Shown in pieces: positions 49,753-58,432 of a DNA stretch of 64,000 nucleotides (position 1 is its first letter; every line of letters begins with the position of its first letter). Made by a program: the position numbers and the translations under genes. The stretch is taken from the NCBI GenBank assembly GCA_024636555.1, contig JAGXGW010000016.1, positions 59,848 to 123,847 of the forward strand, in the 5' to 3' direction. This stretch comes from Paracoccaceae bacterium (GTDB lineage: Bacteria > Pseudomonadota > Alphaproteobacteria > Rhodobacterales > Rhodobacteraceae). The notes under the pieces were generated by a model, which was not told the DNA's origin, did no database searches, and saw nothing but the letters and a program-made list of their open reading frames with translations.

Positions 49753-50586
49753 TCAGATCAGTGTGAAGATGCGGGCCGGTCCGCCGGTGCCGCCGCGATG
49801 CTTGGGTGCGCCGACAACCAGCGTGGCCCCGCTTGCAGGAACCGCGTCCAGATTGGCAAGGCATTCGATGCCCCAGCGGTTCTGCGGCAGCCACGCATAA
49901 TGGGCCGCGAAATCCGGCGACATGCCGAAATCCAATGACAGCGTATCGGTGGCGATCCCGACCGCCCCCGTCTCCAGCAGCATCTGCGCCGCCTCGACAT
50001 GGAAGCCGGGGAAATGCATCACGCCTTCGCCGTCGGCGTTGCGGAACTTGGGATCGTCCACATGCGCGCCCCAGCCCGAATTCATCGCCACGCAGGCCCG
50101 TTCGGGTATCTCGCCATTGGCATCGATCCATGCCTGCAGATCATCGGGCGTGACCTGTGCATCGGCATCCTCGGCGGCCTTGGCGCGGATATCCACCACG
50201 CAAAGCGGCACGATCAGGTTCTCGACCGCGATCTCGTCGACCGAGGCCCCGTCCGCCGAAAAATGCAGCGGCGCATCCATATGCGTGCCGGTATGCTCGT
50301 TCACCCGCAGTTCCTTGAGGTTGAAGCTGTGTTCGGCGAAGTTGAACAACTGCTCCTCGAAGAACTGCTGATCCCCGAAGAAGGTCGGGAAATCGGGGTG
50401 CAGCGTATGGGTCATATCGGCCACCGATGAATGGGTGGAGGCGGCGACGGGGCGTGCGCCCAGCAGGCTGCCGCCTGCAATTCCACCAAGCGCGACGGTT
50501 GCCGCCCCCGCTGCCGTGCCGCGAAACAGATCGCGGCGGCTCATCATCCGGTCTTTAACTGAGGTCATCACACAGGCATGGCACAT
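49753..50586 (-). CDS. Tat-exported cyclase-family hydrolase (kynurenine formamidase-like fold)
   Basis: A 277-residue protein. The N-terminus has a twin-arginine signal, MSRRDLFRG at about 15-23, followed by a hydrophobic stretch to ARPVAAS near 50. The mature part has the metal-binding cyclase motif HTGTHMDAPLHF (His98, His102, Asp104, His108), typical of the family that includes kynurenine formamidase and polyketide cyclases. Export by Tat implies that the enzyme folds and binds metal in the cytosol and acts in the periplasm, unlike cytosolic KynB. I used the first ATG, which has AGGGAG 9 bases upstream. The substrate is unknown. Confidence 0.83.
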   Translation of the reverse strand: MCHACVMTSVKDRMMSRRDLFRGTAAGAATVALGGIAGGSLLGARPVAASTHSSVADMTHTLHPDFPTFFGDQQFFEEQLFNFAEHSFNLKELRVNEHTGTHMDAPLHFSADGASVDEIAVENLIVPLCVVDIRAKAAEDADAQVTPDDLQAWIDANGEIPERACVAMNSGWGAHVDDPKFRNADGEGVMHFPGFHVEAAQMLLETGAVGIATDTLSLDFGMSPDFAAHYAWLPQNRWGIECLANLDAVPASGATLVVGAPKHRGGTGGPARIFTLI

Positions 50587-50685
50587 AGCGTCTTACTCCC
50601 TGTTGGACGGGCAGGCTGATCCGGCCCTTGGGCCAAGCGTCGCGCCGCCGGGGGCCGTCTGTCAACAGAAGCGTGACGCTTCGGG

Positions 50686-51219
50686 CTATTTGATCAGCGG
50701 CATGATAGACTTGAAGGCAGGATGGTCGGCGCTGCCCAGCCATTCGAACAGCACCATTTCGGTGGTCACGATCTCGGCCCCGTGGTCGCGCATCCGCGCC
50801 AACGCGGCCTGCCGGTTCGCCTCGGTGCGCGATCCGGTGGCATCGGCCACGACATGCACCTGCCGGCCCAGCGCCCGCAGCGCCAGCACCGATTGCAGCA
50901 CGCAGACATGCGCCTCGCACCCGCAGACCACCAGCGCCGTGTCACCTGCCAGACGGCTGGCGATGACCGGATCGCGCAGGCTGTCGAAGCTCGTCTTGCC
51001 CAGCGCCTCGCCCGGTGGAATGCCCAGCGCCTCCACCGTCCCGCCCAGCTTTTGCGGGTTCTGTTCGGTGACATGGCGCGGCAGGCCAAGGATCTCGGCG
51101 GCGCGGATCAACCGCGCGGCATTGGCAAGGCGCAGGTCCGACTGGTCGATGGCGGGCATCAGCCGCGCCTGATAATCGATCACCAGCAGGGCGGATCGTG
51201 TGGGGTCGATGACGGGCAT
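50686..51219 (-). CDS. Isochorismatase-family hydrolase (YcaC-like)
   Basis: A 177-residue cysteine hydrolase. The triad is visible: Asp15 in LVIDYQ, Lys75 in GKTSFDS, and nucleophile Cys106 in CGCEAHVCVLQS. The preceding cis-peptide segment VVCGCEAH is also typical. Length and TSFDSL resemble the YcaC group, whose members hydrolyse amides or esters of unknown identity. The ATG at 51219 has an excellent GGAGG site. It lies 99 bases upstream of the cyclase gene on the same strand, so it may work with the cyclase and AhpD-like protein. Confidence 0.86.
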   Translation of the reverse strand: MPVIDPTRSALLVIDYQARLMPAIDQSDLRLANAARLIRAAEILGLPRHVTEQNPQKLGGTVEALGIPPGEALGKTSFDSLRDPVIASRLAGDTALVVCGCEAHVCVLQSVLALRALGRQVHVVADATGSRTEANRQAALARMRDHGAEIVTTEMVLFEWLGSADHPAFKSIMPLIK

Positions 51220-51254
51220 GGTTTCCTCCGGTCGGGCGTGTGCAGTCTGCCGTC

Positions 51255-51887
51255 TCACGGACCCGCTGGAAAGCCCTGATACCACAGGGCATGAGAGCCC
51301 GTGTGATTGGCCATCCCCGGTTTGGTCAGACAACCGCGCGGGGCGACATAGCTGTCGATCCGCCGCACGGGGTTCTGGCGCCACGTCAGGTTGAACGCGG
51401 CAAGCCGCGGGAAATAGAACTGGCTGTGATAGGGCAGGTGGTCGTGCACCCACCATGCCATCGCGCGCCAGTCCGCCCCCGCCGCGTAGCGGTCAGCGAA
51501 CCACGGGATCACGATACAGGCGGTCGCGCCCATATTGCCCGCCGCGTCGCGCTGGTCCCAGATGTGGTTGGCCGCCGTATTGGCATTCGAGGCGCAGGGA
51601 TAGCCTGCCTTGCCCGCCCGTTGCTGCGCGTTGCAGAATGCGTTCACGTTGGCCGCGCGATAGGCGGAACGGATCGCGATTCGCCCGAAAGTGGTCTGCA
51701 ACGGCTCCAGCAGTTCCTCGCACAGGTGCCGTCCGGCGGTGATGGCCAGGTCCGGATCGTCGGGGATATTGGGCATGCCGTGAAAACTGGCCACTTCGCT
51801 ATGCAGGAAATCGCGCAGGAAAAACGACGGTGAAAGCCGCACCCGCCCGAGGTCGTCCAATGCCTTGACCGATTGCGGTTTACGCAT
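51255..51887 (-). CDS. M15-like peptidase-fold protein (putative)
   Basis: A 210-residue protein without signal peptide, starting KPQSVKALDDLGRVRLSPSFFLRDFLHSEVAS. The segment FGRIAIRSAYRAANVNAFCN, a later NHIWDQRDAAGN and a C-terminal half with WWVHDHLPYHSQFYF are placed like the Ser-Arg, HxxxxxxD and HxxH positions of the Hedgehog/M15 D-Ala-D-Ala peptidase fold. The match is by pattern only, and the usual SxHxxGxAxD motif is not exact. It might act on cell-wall peptides or be a non-catalytic relative. It is divergent from the pqi operon. Confidence 0.5.
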   Translation of the reverse strand: MRKPQSVKALDDLGRVRLSPSFFLRDFLHSEVASFHGMPNIPDDPDLAITAGRHLCEELLEPLQTTFGRIAIRSAYRAANVNAFCNAQQRAGKAGYPCASNANTAANHIWDQRDAAGNMGATACIVIPWFADRYAAGADWRAMAWWVHDHLPYHSQFYFPRLAAFNLTWRQNPVRRIDSYVAPRGCLTKPGMANHTGSHALWYQGFPAGP

Positions 51888-52096
51888 GCTTTGGCCTGTC
51901 TCCGACGTCCCTGTCTGCCACGGCGCTACCTTTCGCGTCTCCGCCTTTCGACTGCATCATACCACGCCACGGAGCGCAACGGCGTGTTCTTGCGTTAGCG
52001 CCTTGCCAGACGGTATTTGCCGCAGCGCGGCTATGACCGTTCACGAAACGTTATTGCCACCTTGCATCTGTCGCGCGCGACATAGAAAATAGGGCA

Positions 52097-52771
52097 ATGT
52101 ACGAGACAACCGAGCTTCACCCTCCCGTTTCCGACCGAACCGCGCCCAAGCCGCTTGATCTGGACAAGCTGATCGCTTGTCCGACCTGCGACGCGTTGCA
52201 ACAAGACGCAAGCATTCCGGTCGGCGCAAGGGGACGGTGCCACCGTTGCGGCACGATCTTGATGGCACCACGGCAAAACGCGATGACACGGATCGTGATG
52301 CTTGCGGTGACCGCGCTGGTGCTCATGGTGGTGGCGGTGTTCTTTCCGTTTCTGGAACTCAGCGCGGGCGGCATGGTGCAGCGCTCGTCGCTTCTGGATG
52401 CAGTGCTGGCCTTTTCCAGCGGCATGATGCTGCCGCTGACGTTCGCGACAGCCGCGCTGATCATTGTCCTGCCGGTGATCCGTCTCGGCACCATTGTCTA
52501 CGCCTTGGCCCCGATGGCGCTGGGCTGGCATCCGGCGCGCTATGCGGTGCCTGCCTTTCGTGTCGCGCAGGCTTTGCGGCCCTGGGCGATGGCCGAGATT
52601 TTCATCGTCGGCGTCTCCGTGGCGCTGGTCAAGGTGGCGGGTCTGGCGCAGTTGTCGTTCGGCCCCGCGTTCTGGACCTTCCTCGGTCTGGTTCTGGTGA
52701 CCATCCTGAGCGACAATTTCATGTGTCGGCTGACCGTCTGGAAAACACTCGACCAAAGGCGCCGCGTATGA
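52097..52771 (+). CDS. pqiA: Paraquat-inducible protein A-like membrane protein (first half)
   Basis: A 224-residue protein. It begins with a zinc-ribbon-like cluster, CPTC at about 28-31 and CHRC near 48-51, then has four hydrophobic helices. This is one PqiA module; E. coli PqiA fuses two of them. PqiA is the inner-membrane partner of the PqiB MCE-domain tunnel that moves lipids between the membranes. It overlaps the second PqiA gene by 4 bases and heads the pqi operon. Confidence 0.85.
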   Translation: MYETTELHPPVSDRTAPKPLDLDKLIACPTCDALQQDASIPVGARGRCHRCGTILMAPRQNAMTRIVMLAVTALVLMVVAVFFPFLELSAGGMVQRSSLLDAVLAFSSGMMLPLTFATAALIIVLPVIRLGTIVYALAPMALGWHPARYAVPAFRVAQALRPWAMAEIFIVGVSVALVKVAGLAQLSFGPAFWTFLGLVLVTILSDNFMCRLTVWKTLDQRRRV

Positions 52772-53421
52772 GCGCGCCCGAGGGGCTTGTGCCCCCACCC
52801 ACCCTGACGGCGCGGGCCGCAGGACTGGTCGGATGCCACAGCTGCGGGCGCGTGCATGAAAAAGGCGCGGACATCTGCACCCGCTGCGGCACCGCGTTGC
52901 ACAGCCGCATGCCCAACAGCCTGCAACGTGTCTGGGCATGGCTGTTCGCGGGGATCGTGGTCTATATTCCCGCCAATATCTATCCGATGTTGCAGACCAG
53001 CAGTCTGGGCCGCACGACGGAAAGCACCATCATGGGCGGCGTTGTCGAGCTTGTCGAATATGGCTCCATCGGGGTTGCCCTGATCGTCTTTGTCGCCAGC
53101 GTCCTGATCCCCGTGGGAAAATTCGTGGCCATCGGCTATCTCGCTCTGGTGGTGCGGCCTGGATCGCGTTGGCGCAAGGGCACCGGCTTTCACGGGCGTC
53201 AGCATCTGTTCGAAGTCGTGGAATTTATCGGGCGGTGGTCGATGATCGACGTGTTTGTGGTGGCGATCCTGTCGGCGCTGGTGCAACTGGATTTCGCGGC
53301 AACCATCAATCCCGGCATCGCCGCCGTGAGTTTTTCCCTCTCGGTTGCCTTCACCATGCTGGCGGCACAAAGTTTTGATCCCCGTCTGATCTGGGATGTT
53401 GAGGAGGCGAAAGCCGTATGA
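52768..53421 (+). CDS. pqiA: Paraquat-inducible protein A-like membrane protein (second half)
   Basis: A 217-residue protein with a zinc-ribbon-like CHSC (about 23-26) and CTRC (about 37-40), then four hydrophobic helices. FAGIVVYIPANIYPMLQT and EFIGRWSMIDVFVVAILSALVQ are characteristic of the C-terminal PqiA module. With the preceding gene it makes up a split version of E. coli PqiA. ATGA overlaps link it to the gene before and to pqiB after. I chose the ATG at 52768 because it gives the complete zinc cluster and the overlap. Confidence 0.87.
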   Translation: MSAPEGLVPPPTLTARAAGLVGCHSCGRVHEKGADICTRCGTALHSRMPNSLQRVWAWLFAGIVVYIPANIYPMLQTSSLGRTTESTIMGGVVELVEYGSIGVALIVFVASVLIPVGKFVAIGYLALVVRPGSRWRKGTGFHGRQHLFEVVEFIGRWSMIDVFVVAILSALVQLDFAATINPGIAAVSFSLSVAFTMLAAQSFDPRLIWDVEEAKAV

Positions 53422-55508
53422 GTTACCAAGACCCTGCCGAGATGAAGATCGATCCGCCGAAACGGTCTTTCTGGCGCAATCTGTCATTGATCTGGCTGGT
53501 GCCGCTCTTTGCCGTCGTGATCTCTCTTGGCATCGCATGGCAGACCTTTGCCGCGCGCGGTGTGCAGATCGAAATTGTCTTCGACAATGCCTCTGGCGTG
53601 ACACCGGGCGAGACGATCATCCGCTTTCGGGATGTGCGGATCGGCACGGTCGAGGATGTGCAGTTCACGCCCGATCTGAGCCAGGTTCTCGTCACCGCCT
53701 CGATCGACCGCGCGGTGGCCGATACCCTGCCGGAGGATGCCCGCTTCTGGGTGGTACAGCCCGAGGTTTCGGCGCGGGGCATTACCGGACTGTCCACCGT
53801 GTTGTCCGGAGTCTACATCGAAACCTCCTTTACGCCAACCAGCGGTGCTGCGGCGCGCAGCTTTACCGGCACCGCCGCCGCACCGCTGGTGCGCGAGGGG
53901 CAGGAAGGCACCCGCATCACCTTGCGCACGCGCGAGGCCAACCGCGTCTCGGAAGGCGCACCGATCCTGTTTCGCGGGATCGAGGTCGGCCATATCGAAG
54001 CGCCACGGCTGATCCTGTCGGGCGAGAGCGTGGTGTTCGACGCTTTCATCGAGGCCCCGCATGACCGCCGTCTGACAACGGCGACACGATTCTGGGATAC
54101 CTCGGGTTTCTCCGTCTCCTTCGGGGCGAGTGGTTTGTCGCTGAACGTGGGTAACCTTGCCGCCCTGCTGACGGGGGGCATCGCCTTCGACACGGTGTTT
54201 TCTGGCGGTGAGCCGCTCAACCCCGGCTATGTGTTCGACCTGTTCCCCGATGAGGCCTCGGCCCGTCAAAGCCTGTTCCGCAGCGTCGGAGCCAATGCCG
54301 TCGAGATGAGCATCGAGTTCGAGGGCTCGGTCAGCGGGCTCGAAGTGGGCGCGCCCGTGCAATACCGCGGCCTGCGTGTCGGCGAGGTGCGCGCCATCGG
54401 CGCCGTGCTGGCCGAGGATGCAGACCGTCCGGAGGTGCGCCTGCTGACGACCGTGGCGCTGGACCCGCAGGCGATTGGCCTGCCTGCCGAAGCCGGTGCC
54501 GAACCGCTGATCAGGTTTCTGGAAGACGCGGTCGCGCAGGGGCTGCGCGCACGCCTGTCGACATCGAGCCTGTTCAGTGCAGCCCTCATTATCGAACTGG
54601 CCGAACTGCCCGTGGACGAGGTCGCTCCCGCCGAACTGGAACGGCGCGAAAACGGTATGGCCGTGCTGCCCTCCATCGCCTCGGACCTGCCCGATTTCAC
54701 CGCCACAGCCGAGGGCGTATTGGAGCGGATCAATGCGCTGCCCATTGAGGAGTTGATGAATCAGGCCGTCCGCCTGATGGCCTCCGTCGAGATGGTCGTA
54801 TCATCCGAGGGCTCGCGGCAGGCCCCCGACGAGGCGCTGGCCCTGATCAGGGACATTCGCGGACTGGTCGGCGGCGAGGATGCACAGGCCCTGCCCGGAG
54901 AGTTGCGGGCCGGATTGGCCGATCTGCGCGGCATGGTCGAGGAGTTGCGCCTGCGCGATGCAGTCGACCGCCTGATGGATGTGCTGGACAACGTCGAGAC
55001 CGTCACCGCCAACACAGCCACCGCGTCCGAGGATTTCCCCGAACTGGTGGAGGATCTACGCACGCTGGTCGCGCGGGCCAGCGGTGTCGAGGTCGAGGAA
55101 TTGGCAGCGGCAGCCTCGCGGGTGCTCAACAGTGCGGATCAATTGATCGGCTCGGACGAGATGCGCCAATTGCCCCCGGCGCTGGCGCGTGCGCTGGACG
55201 AGGTGCAGCAGGTTCTGGCCGATCTGCGGGAGGGCGAGGCGGTGGAGAACGTCAACCGCACGCTGGCCTCTGCCCGTTCCGCAGCGGATGCGGTGGCCGA
55301 GGCGATGAACAGCCTGCCCGGGCTGACCCAGCGGCTGGACCGTCTGGTCGATCAGGCCGACGGGTTGATCGCCTCCTACGGCTCCCGATCCGACTTCAAT
55401 TCCGAGGCGATGCAGGTCATGCGCGAATTCCGTGAAACCGCACGGGCTGTCACGCAGTTGGCCCGTACCATCGAACGCAACCCGAACTCCTTGCTGCTAG
55501 GACGCTAA
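53418..55508 (+). CDS. pqiB: MCE-domain lipid-transport protein PqiB
   Basis: A 696-residue protein with one N-terminal membrane helix (SLIWLVPLFAVVISLGIAWQTF, about 20-43) and three MCE/MlaD domains, beginning near FDNASGVTPGETIIRFRDVRIGTV, EANRVSEGAPILFRGIEVGHIEA and FEGSVSGLEVGAPVQYRGLRVGEV. The C-terminal 270 residues are largely helical and repetitive (LADLRGMVEELRLRDAVDRLMDVLDNVETV), likely forming the long needle that spans the periplasm. It is longer than E. coli PqiB, which may mean a longer needle. It overlaps pqiA by 4 bases and pqiC follows after 2 bases. Confidence 0.9.
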   Translation: MSYQDPAEMKIDPPKRSFWRNLSLIWLVPLFAVVISLGIAWQTFAARGVQIEIVFDNASGVTPGETIIRFRDVRIGTVEDVQFTPDLSQVLVTASIDRAVADTLPEDARFWVVQPEVSARGITGLSTVLSGVYIETSFTPTSGAAARSFTGTAAAPLVREGQEGTRITLRTREANRVSEGAPILFRGIEVGHIEAPRLILSGESVVFDAFIEAPHDRRLTTATRFWDTSGFSVSFGASGLSLNVGNLAALLTGGIAFDTVFSGGEPLNPGYVFDLFPDEASARQSLFRSVGANAVEMSIEFEGSVSGLEVGAPVQYRGLRVGEVRAIGAVLAEDADRPEVRLLTTVALDPQAIGLPAEAGAEPLIRFLEDAVAQGLRARLSTSSLFSAALIIELAELPVDEVAPAELERRENGMAVLPSIASDLPDFTATAEGVLERINALPIEELMNQAVRLMASVEMVVSSEGSRQAPDEALALIRDIRGLVGGEDAQALPGELRAGLADLRGMVEELRLRDAVDRLMDVLDNVETVTANTATASEDFPELVEDLRTLVARASGVEVEELAAAASRVLNSADQLIGSDEMRQLPPALARALDEVQQVLADLREGEAVENVNRTLASARSAADAVAEAMNSLPGLTQRLDRLVDQADGLIASYGSRSDFNSEAMQVMREFRETARAVTQLARTIERNPNSLLLGR

Positions 55509-55510
55509 TC

Positions 55511-56074
55511 ATGAAAAACGCCATCCCCCTGATCTTTGCCATGACCTTCGGTCTGGCTGCCTGCGGTGACAACGCCGAGCGCTATCTGGTGGAGCCTTCG
55601 CCCAGTGTGGCGGCGGTTGCCGTGGCGTTGCCCAGCATCGAGGTGCGTGATGTGACCTTGCCCGCCTATGCCGAAGGCGCGGAGATCCTGCAACAGGATC
55701 CCGGCGGCGCGCTGCGCCCGATCTCGGGGTCGGAATGGGCAGACGGGTCCGGCCGCGCGATGACGGCGGCCTTGGCGCGCAGCCTCGATTTGCAGACCAC
55801 AGCGGCGGTTGCGGCGGAGCCATGGCCGCTGTCGAACGCGCCGGCAGGGCGTCTGGACGTCCGTGTTGACCGGATCGTGGCACTTGCGGACCAGACGTTC
55901 CAGCTTTCCGGCCAGTATGCGGTCTCCAGCTTCGAGGACCGTATCAGCGAGGTGCTGGAACGTTTCGACATCCGTGTGCCGATGGCCGGCGACAGCCCCG
56001 GTGCCATCGCGGCGGCACAGGGTCAGGCGATTGACGTGCTGGCCGCGCAGATCGTGGCGCGCCTGCGCCGCTGA
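55511..56074 (+). CDS. pqiC: PqiC-like outer-membrane lipoprotein
   Basis: A 187-residue lipoprotein of the ABC-type transport auxiliary (DUF330/PqiC) family. The lipobox is FGLAACG with the lipidated Cys at 18. The mature protein begins with RYLVEPSP and ends in a helix with AIAAAQGQAIDVLAAQIVARL, both usual for the family. PqiC docks the PqiB needle at the outer membrane. It ends the operon; the next gene is convergent, 19 bases away. Confidence 0.85.
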   Translation: MKNAIPLIFAMTFGLAACGDNAERYLVEPSPSVAAVAVALPSIEVRDVTLPAYAEGAEILQQDPGGALRPISGSEWADGSGRAMTAALARSLDLQTTAAVAAEPWPLSNAPAGRLDVRVDRIVALADQTFQLSGQYAVSSFEDRISEVLERFDIRVPMAGDSPGAIAAAQGQAIDVLAAQIVARLRR

Positions 56075-56093
56075 ACGAACGCGGCGCGGTTGG

Positions 56094-58400
56094 TCAGGCG
56101 GGGCGCAGGGTGATGGTCTGGACCGTCGCCTCGGCCACCGCCGCTTCGGAATAGGCCAGCGGTACGTAGTCACCTGCCGCCCAGAGCGGGGCCAGATCGG
56201 CCAGATGCGGGCTGTCCTGCATCCCCGACTGACCCGGCGCGTTGATCCACAGGCTGGCATCCCAGTTGCCGACATCCACGACCATCCGCACGCTGGCCCC
56301 GATCCGCACGCGGTAATCCGCCGCCTCGTGATGCGCCAGCATGATCGAGGTATTGCCGCCTCCCTTGGGCCAAGGCCCCAGATCAAAGCTTTCACCCAAA
56401 GGTGTCAGCGGATGATCGAACCAGCCGTGATGCAGATCGCCCCAGCGCCATGTTGCCGGATCATTGCCAAACCGTGCCGTCACATCGGCCAGAGCCGCCG
56501 CCAGCGTCTCGCGCAGAAAGGCATCGCGCGCGCCCTCGGCATCGAGTCCTGCCCGCGCCAGCAATGCCGGATGTGTGCCTTCAAGCAGTTCCGTCACCAT
56601 TGGGATATTGCCCGGCATAAGGAAGCGGCGCAGATCGGGATCGGGGGCCACACGCGCCAGCAGCGCAGGGCGCAGATGCGACGACAGCCAGACCTCGTAA
56701 AGCAGCGCGGTGGATGAGCCTGCATCCGAGCGTCCATCCCAACCCGCCAGCAGCTCAAGGCCTGGCGCGTCCTTCGGGACCAGCGCGATCAGGCGGGCGG
56801 CAAAAGGTGATCCGGTATCGGTCTGCAAGGCGGTGGAACTGCCCAGATCATGATCGCTGCGCGCGTCCAGCGCGGCGGCGATACGCGCGGCGCGTTGATC
56901 CTCGAACCATTCATGGCCGATGGCAGGCCCGGCCTGCGCCTTTGGTGGCAGGTTCATCTCGTTCGCGGAATGGACGAAACCCAGCGCGGGGTTGTCCATG
57001 CGGGGCAGGGCGCTGGCGGTCATGAAACCCTCCCATTCGAACCGCCCGTCGCCTGCCACGGGAACCAGCCCGCGCCAGCCTGTGCGGCGGGGCACATAGG
57101 CCGCCGTCTGCCAGCCGAAATCGCCCGTCACATCGGCATAGACAAGATTGACCGAAGGCGCGCCCCATGTCTCCACCGCCTCCTTGAACCCGTCCCACGT
57201 TGTGGCGCGCATGGATTTCAGGCTGGCCATATACGGCGCGGTGCCGGCTTCGGTGAACACCGTGCGCAAGGCGAGCGCGCGGCCCGCTTCTTCCCAGACC
57301 ACGGGGCCATGGTGGGTAAAGCGCAAATCAAGTTGCTGGTCGGGGTGGCCCTTCACCGCAAAGACCTCCGTCACCTGCTCCATCTCCTCCCAACCGTCGC
57401 CGTAGCGGTAACGGGACGCATCGGCGGGATCGGTCTCGTAGACCATCACATCCTCCTGATCGGCGCAGAAGATCGTCAGGCTGAAGGCGGCATGCCCGTT
57501 ATGCCCCGCCATGATGCCGGGCGAAGACGGCTCTCCCGCGCCGATCAGGTCAATCCCCGGCGCGGTCAGGTGCACCATATAGCGCAGGGACGGCGCGGCA
57601 TGGGCGCGGTGCGGATCGCTTGCCATGATGGCGCGGCCCGAGGCGGTGCGGGTGCCCGCCACCACCCAGTTGTTGGAGCCTTCCATGGAGGGGGCCTGCA
57701 CCACGGTCTTGCGCGGATCGACGCGGGACCAGCGCGGCGCCTCCTCCAGTCCTGCGGCCAGTCGGTCGGCGGAAAACGTCACTGGTGCGGTTGCCAGTTC
57801 GAACGCCGCCAGCGCATGCGGCGGCAGGCCCGCGCCCGCATTGACCGCCCATTCGGCGGCATCCACAGGCGGGTTGAGCGGCACGCGCAGCAGGTCCACA
57901 TCCGCGTCGGCCAAGGCCAGCACCTGTGCGCGCGCCAGTTCCGATCCGGCGTTGCGCGTCAGGCAATGGGTCCGGATCCGCACGACATCCTCCGCCGCCC
58001 AATGGGCCGGTTGCGTGCCCAGCAGGGCGAACTCCTGCGGCAAGGGCATAGACCCGGCCAGCACCTGATCCACGCCCGCATTGATCCCTGCGGCAAAGGC
58101 GGTGCAGATGACCTCGGCATCATCGCCGTAGGCCGCCCATTCGGGTGCCATATCGCCGCGGTAAAGGAACAATCGCGCCGCGCGGTCCTGCATCAGATAG
58201 CCGGGGCCGAAATCGGCGGCCAGCAGTCCAAGCCCCCGCTTGCGCCACAGGTCGATCTGCCACAGCCTGTCCCGCGCCGCGTTGAAGCCTTGGGCGAAGA
58301 ACAGATCGCCCAGCCCGCTGGCGGTGATATGCGGCAGGCCCCAACGGTCCACGCGGATGGTCGCGGGGGCGGTAAGGCCGGGCAGGTCATAGGTGGTCAT
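56094..58400 (-). CDS. Penicillin acylase-family N-terminal-nucleophile amidase, apparently cytosolic
   Basis: A 768-residue precursor of the Ntn-hydrolase type. The family opening reads IRVDRWGLPHITASGLGDLFFAQGF. The autoprocessing site with nucleophile Ser242 stands in SMEGSNNWVVAGTRTASGRAIMASDPHR, splitting a small alpha from a large beta subunit. A C-terminal HGWFDHPLTPLG segment is also typical. Penicillin G acylase and acyl-homoserine-lactone acylases carry signal peptides; none is seen here. The ATG at 58400 has a GGAG site. It is followed, in transcription order away, by IclR and MlrC genes, so it may split amide-linked nutrients. Substrate unknown. Confidence 0.86.
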   Translation of the reverse strand: MTTYDLPGLTAPATIRVDRWGLPHITASGLGDLFFAQGFNAARDRLWQIDLWRKRGLGLLAADFGPGYLMQDRAARLFLYRGDMAPEWAAYGDDAEVICTAFAAGINAGVDQVLAGSMPLPQEFALLGTQPAHWAAEDVVRIRTHCLTRNAGSELARAQVLALADADVDLLRVPLNPPVDAAEWAVNAGAGLPPHALAAFELATAPVTFSADRLAAGLEEAPRWSRVDPRKTVVQAPSMEGSNNWVVAGTRTASGRAIMASDPHRAHAAPSLRYMVHLTAPGIDLIGAGEPSSPGIMAGHNGHAAFSLTIFCADQEDVMVYETDPADASRYRYGDGWEEMEQVTEVFAVKGHPDQQLDLRFTHHGPVVWEEAGRALALRTVFTEAGTAPYMASLKSMRATTWDGFKEAVETWGAPSVNLVYADVTGDFGWQTAAYVPRRTGWRGLVPVAGDGRFEWEGFMTASALPRMDNPALGFVHSANEMNLPPKAQAGPAIGHEWFEDQRAARIAAALDARSDHDLGSSTALQTDTGSPFAARLIALVPKDAPGLELLAGWDGRSDAGSSTALLYEVWLSSHLRPALLARVAPDPDLRRFLMPGNIPMVTELLEGTHPALLARAGLDAEGARDAFLRETLAAALADVTARFGNDPATWRWGDLHHGWFDHPLTPLGESFDLGPWPKGGGNTSIMLAHHEAADYRVRIGASVRMVVDVGNWDASLWINAPGQSGMQDSPHLADLAPLWAAGDYVPLAYSEAAVAEATVQTITLRPA

Positions 58401-58432
58401 GGCAGTCTCCGGTTTGGTCTGGGTCAGTGCGG

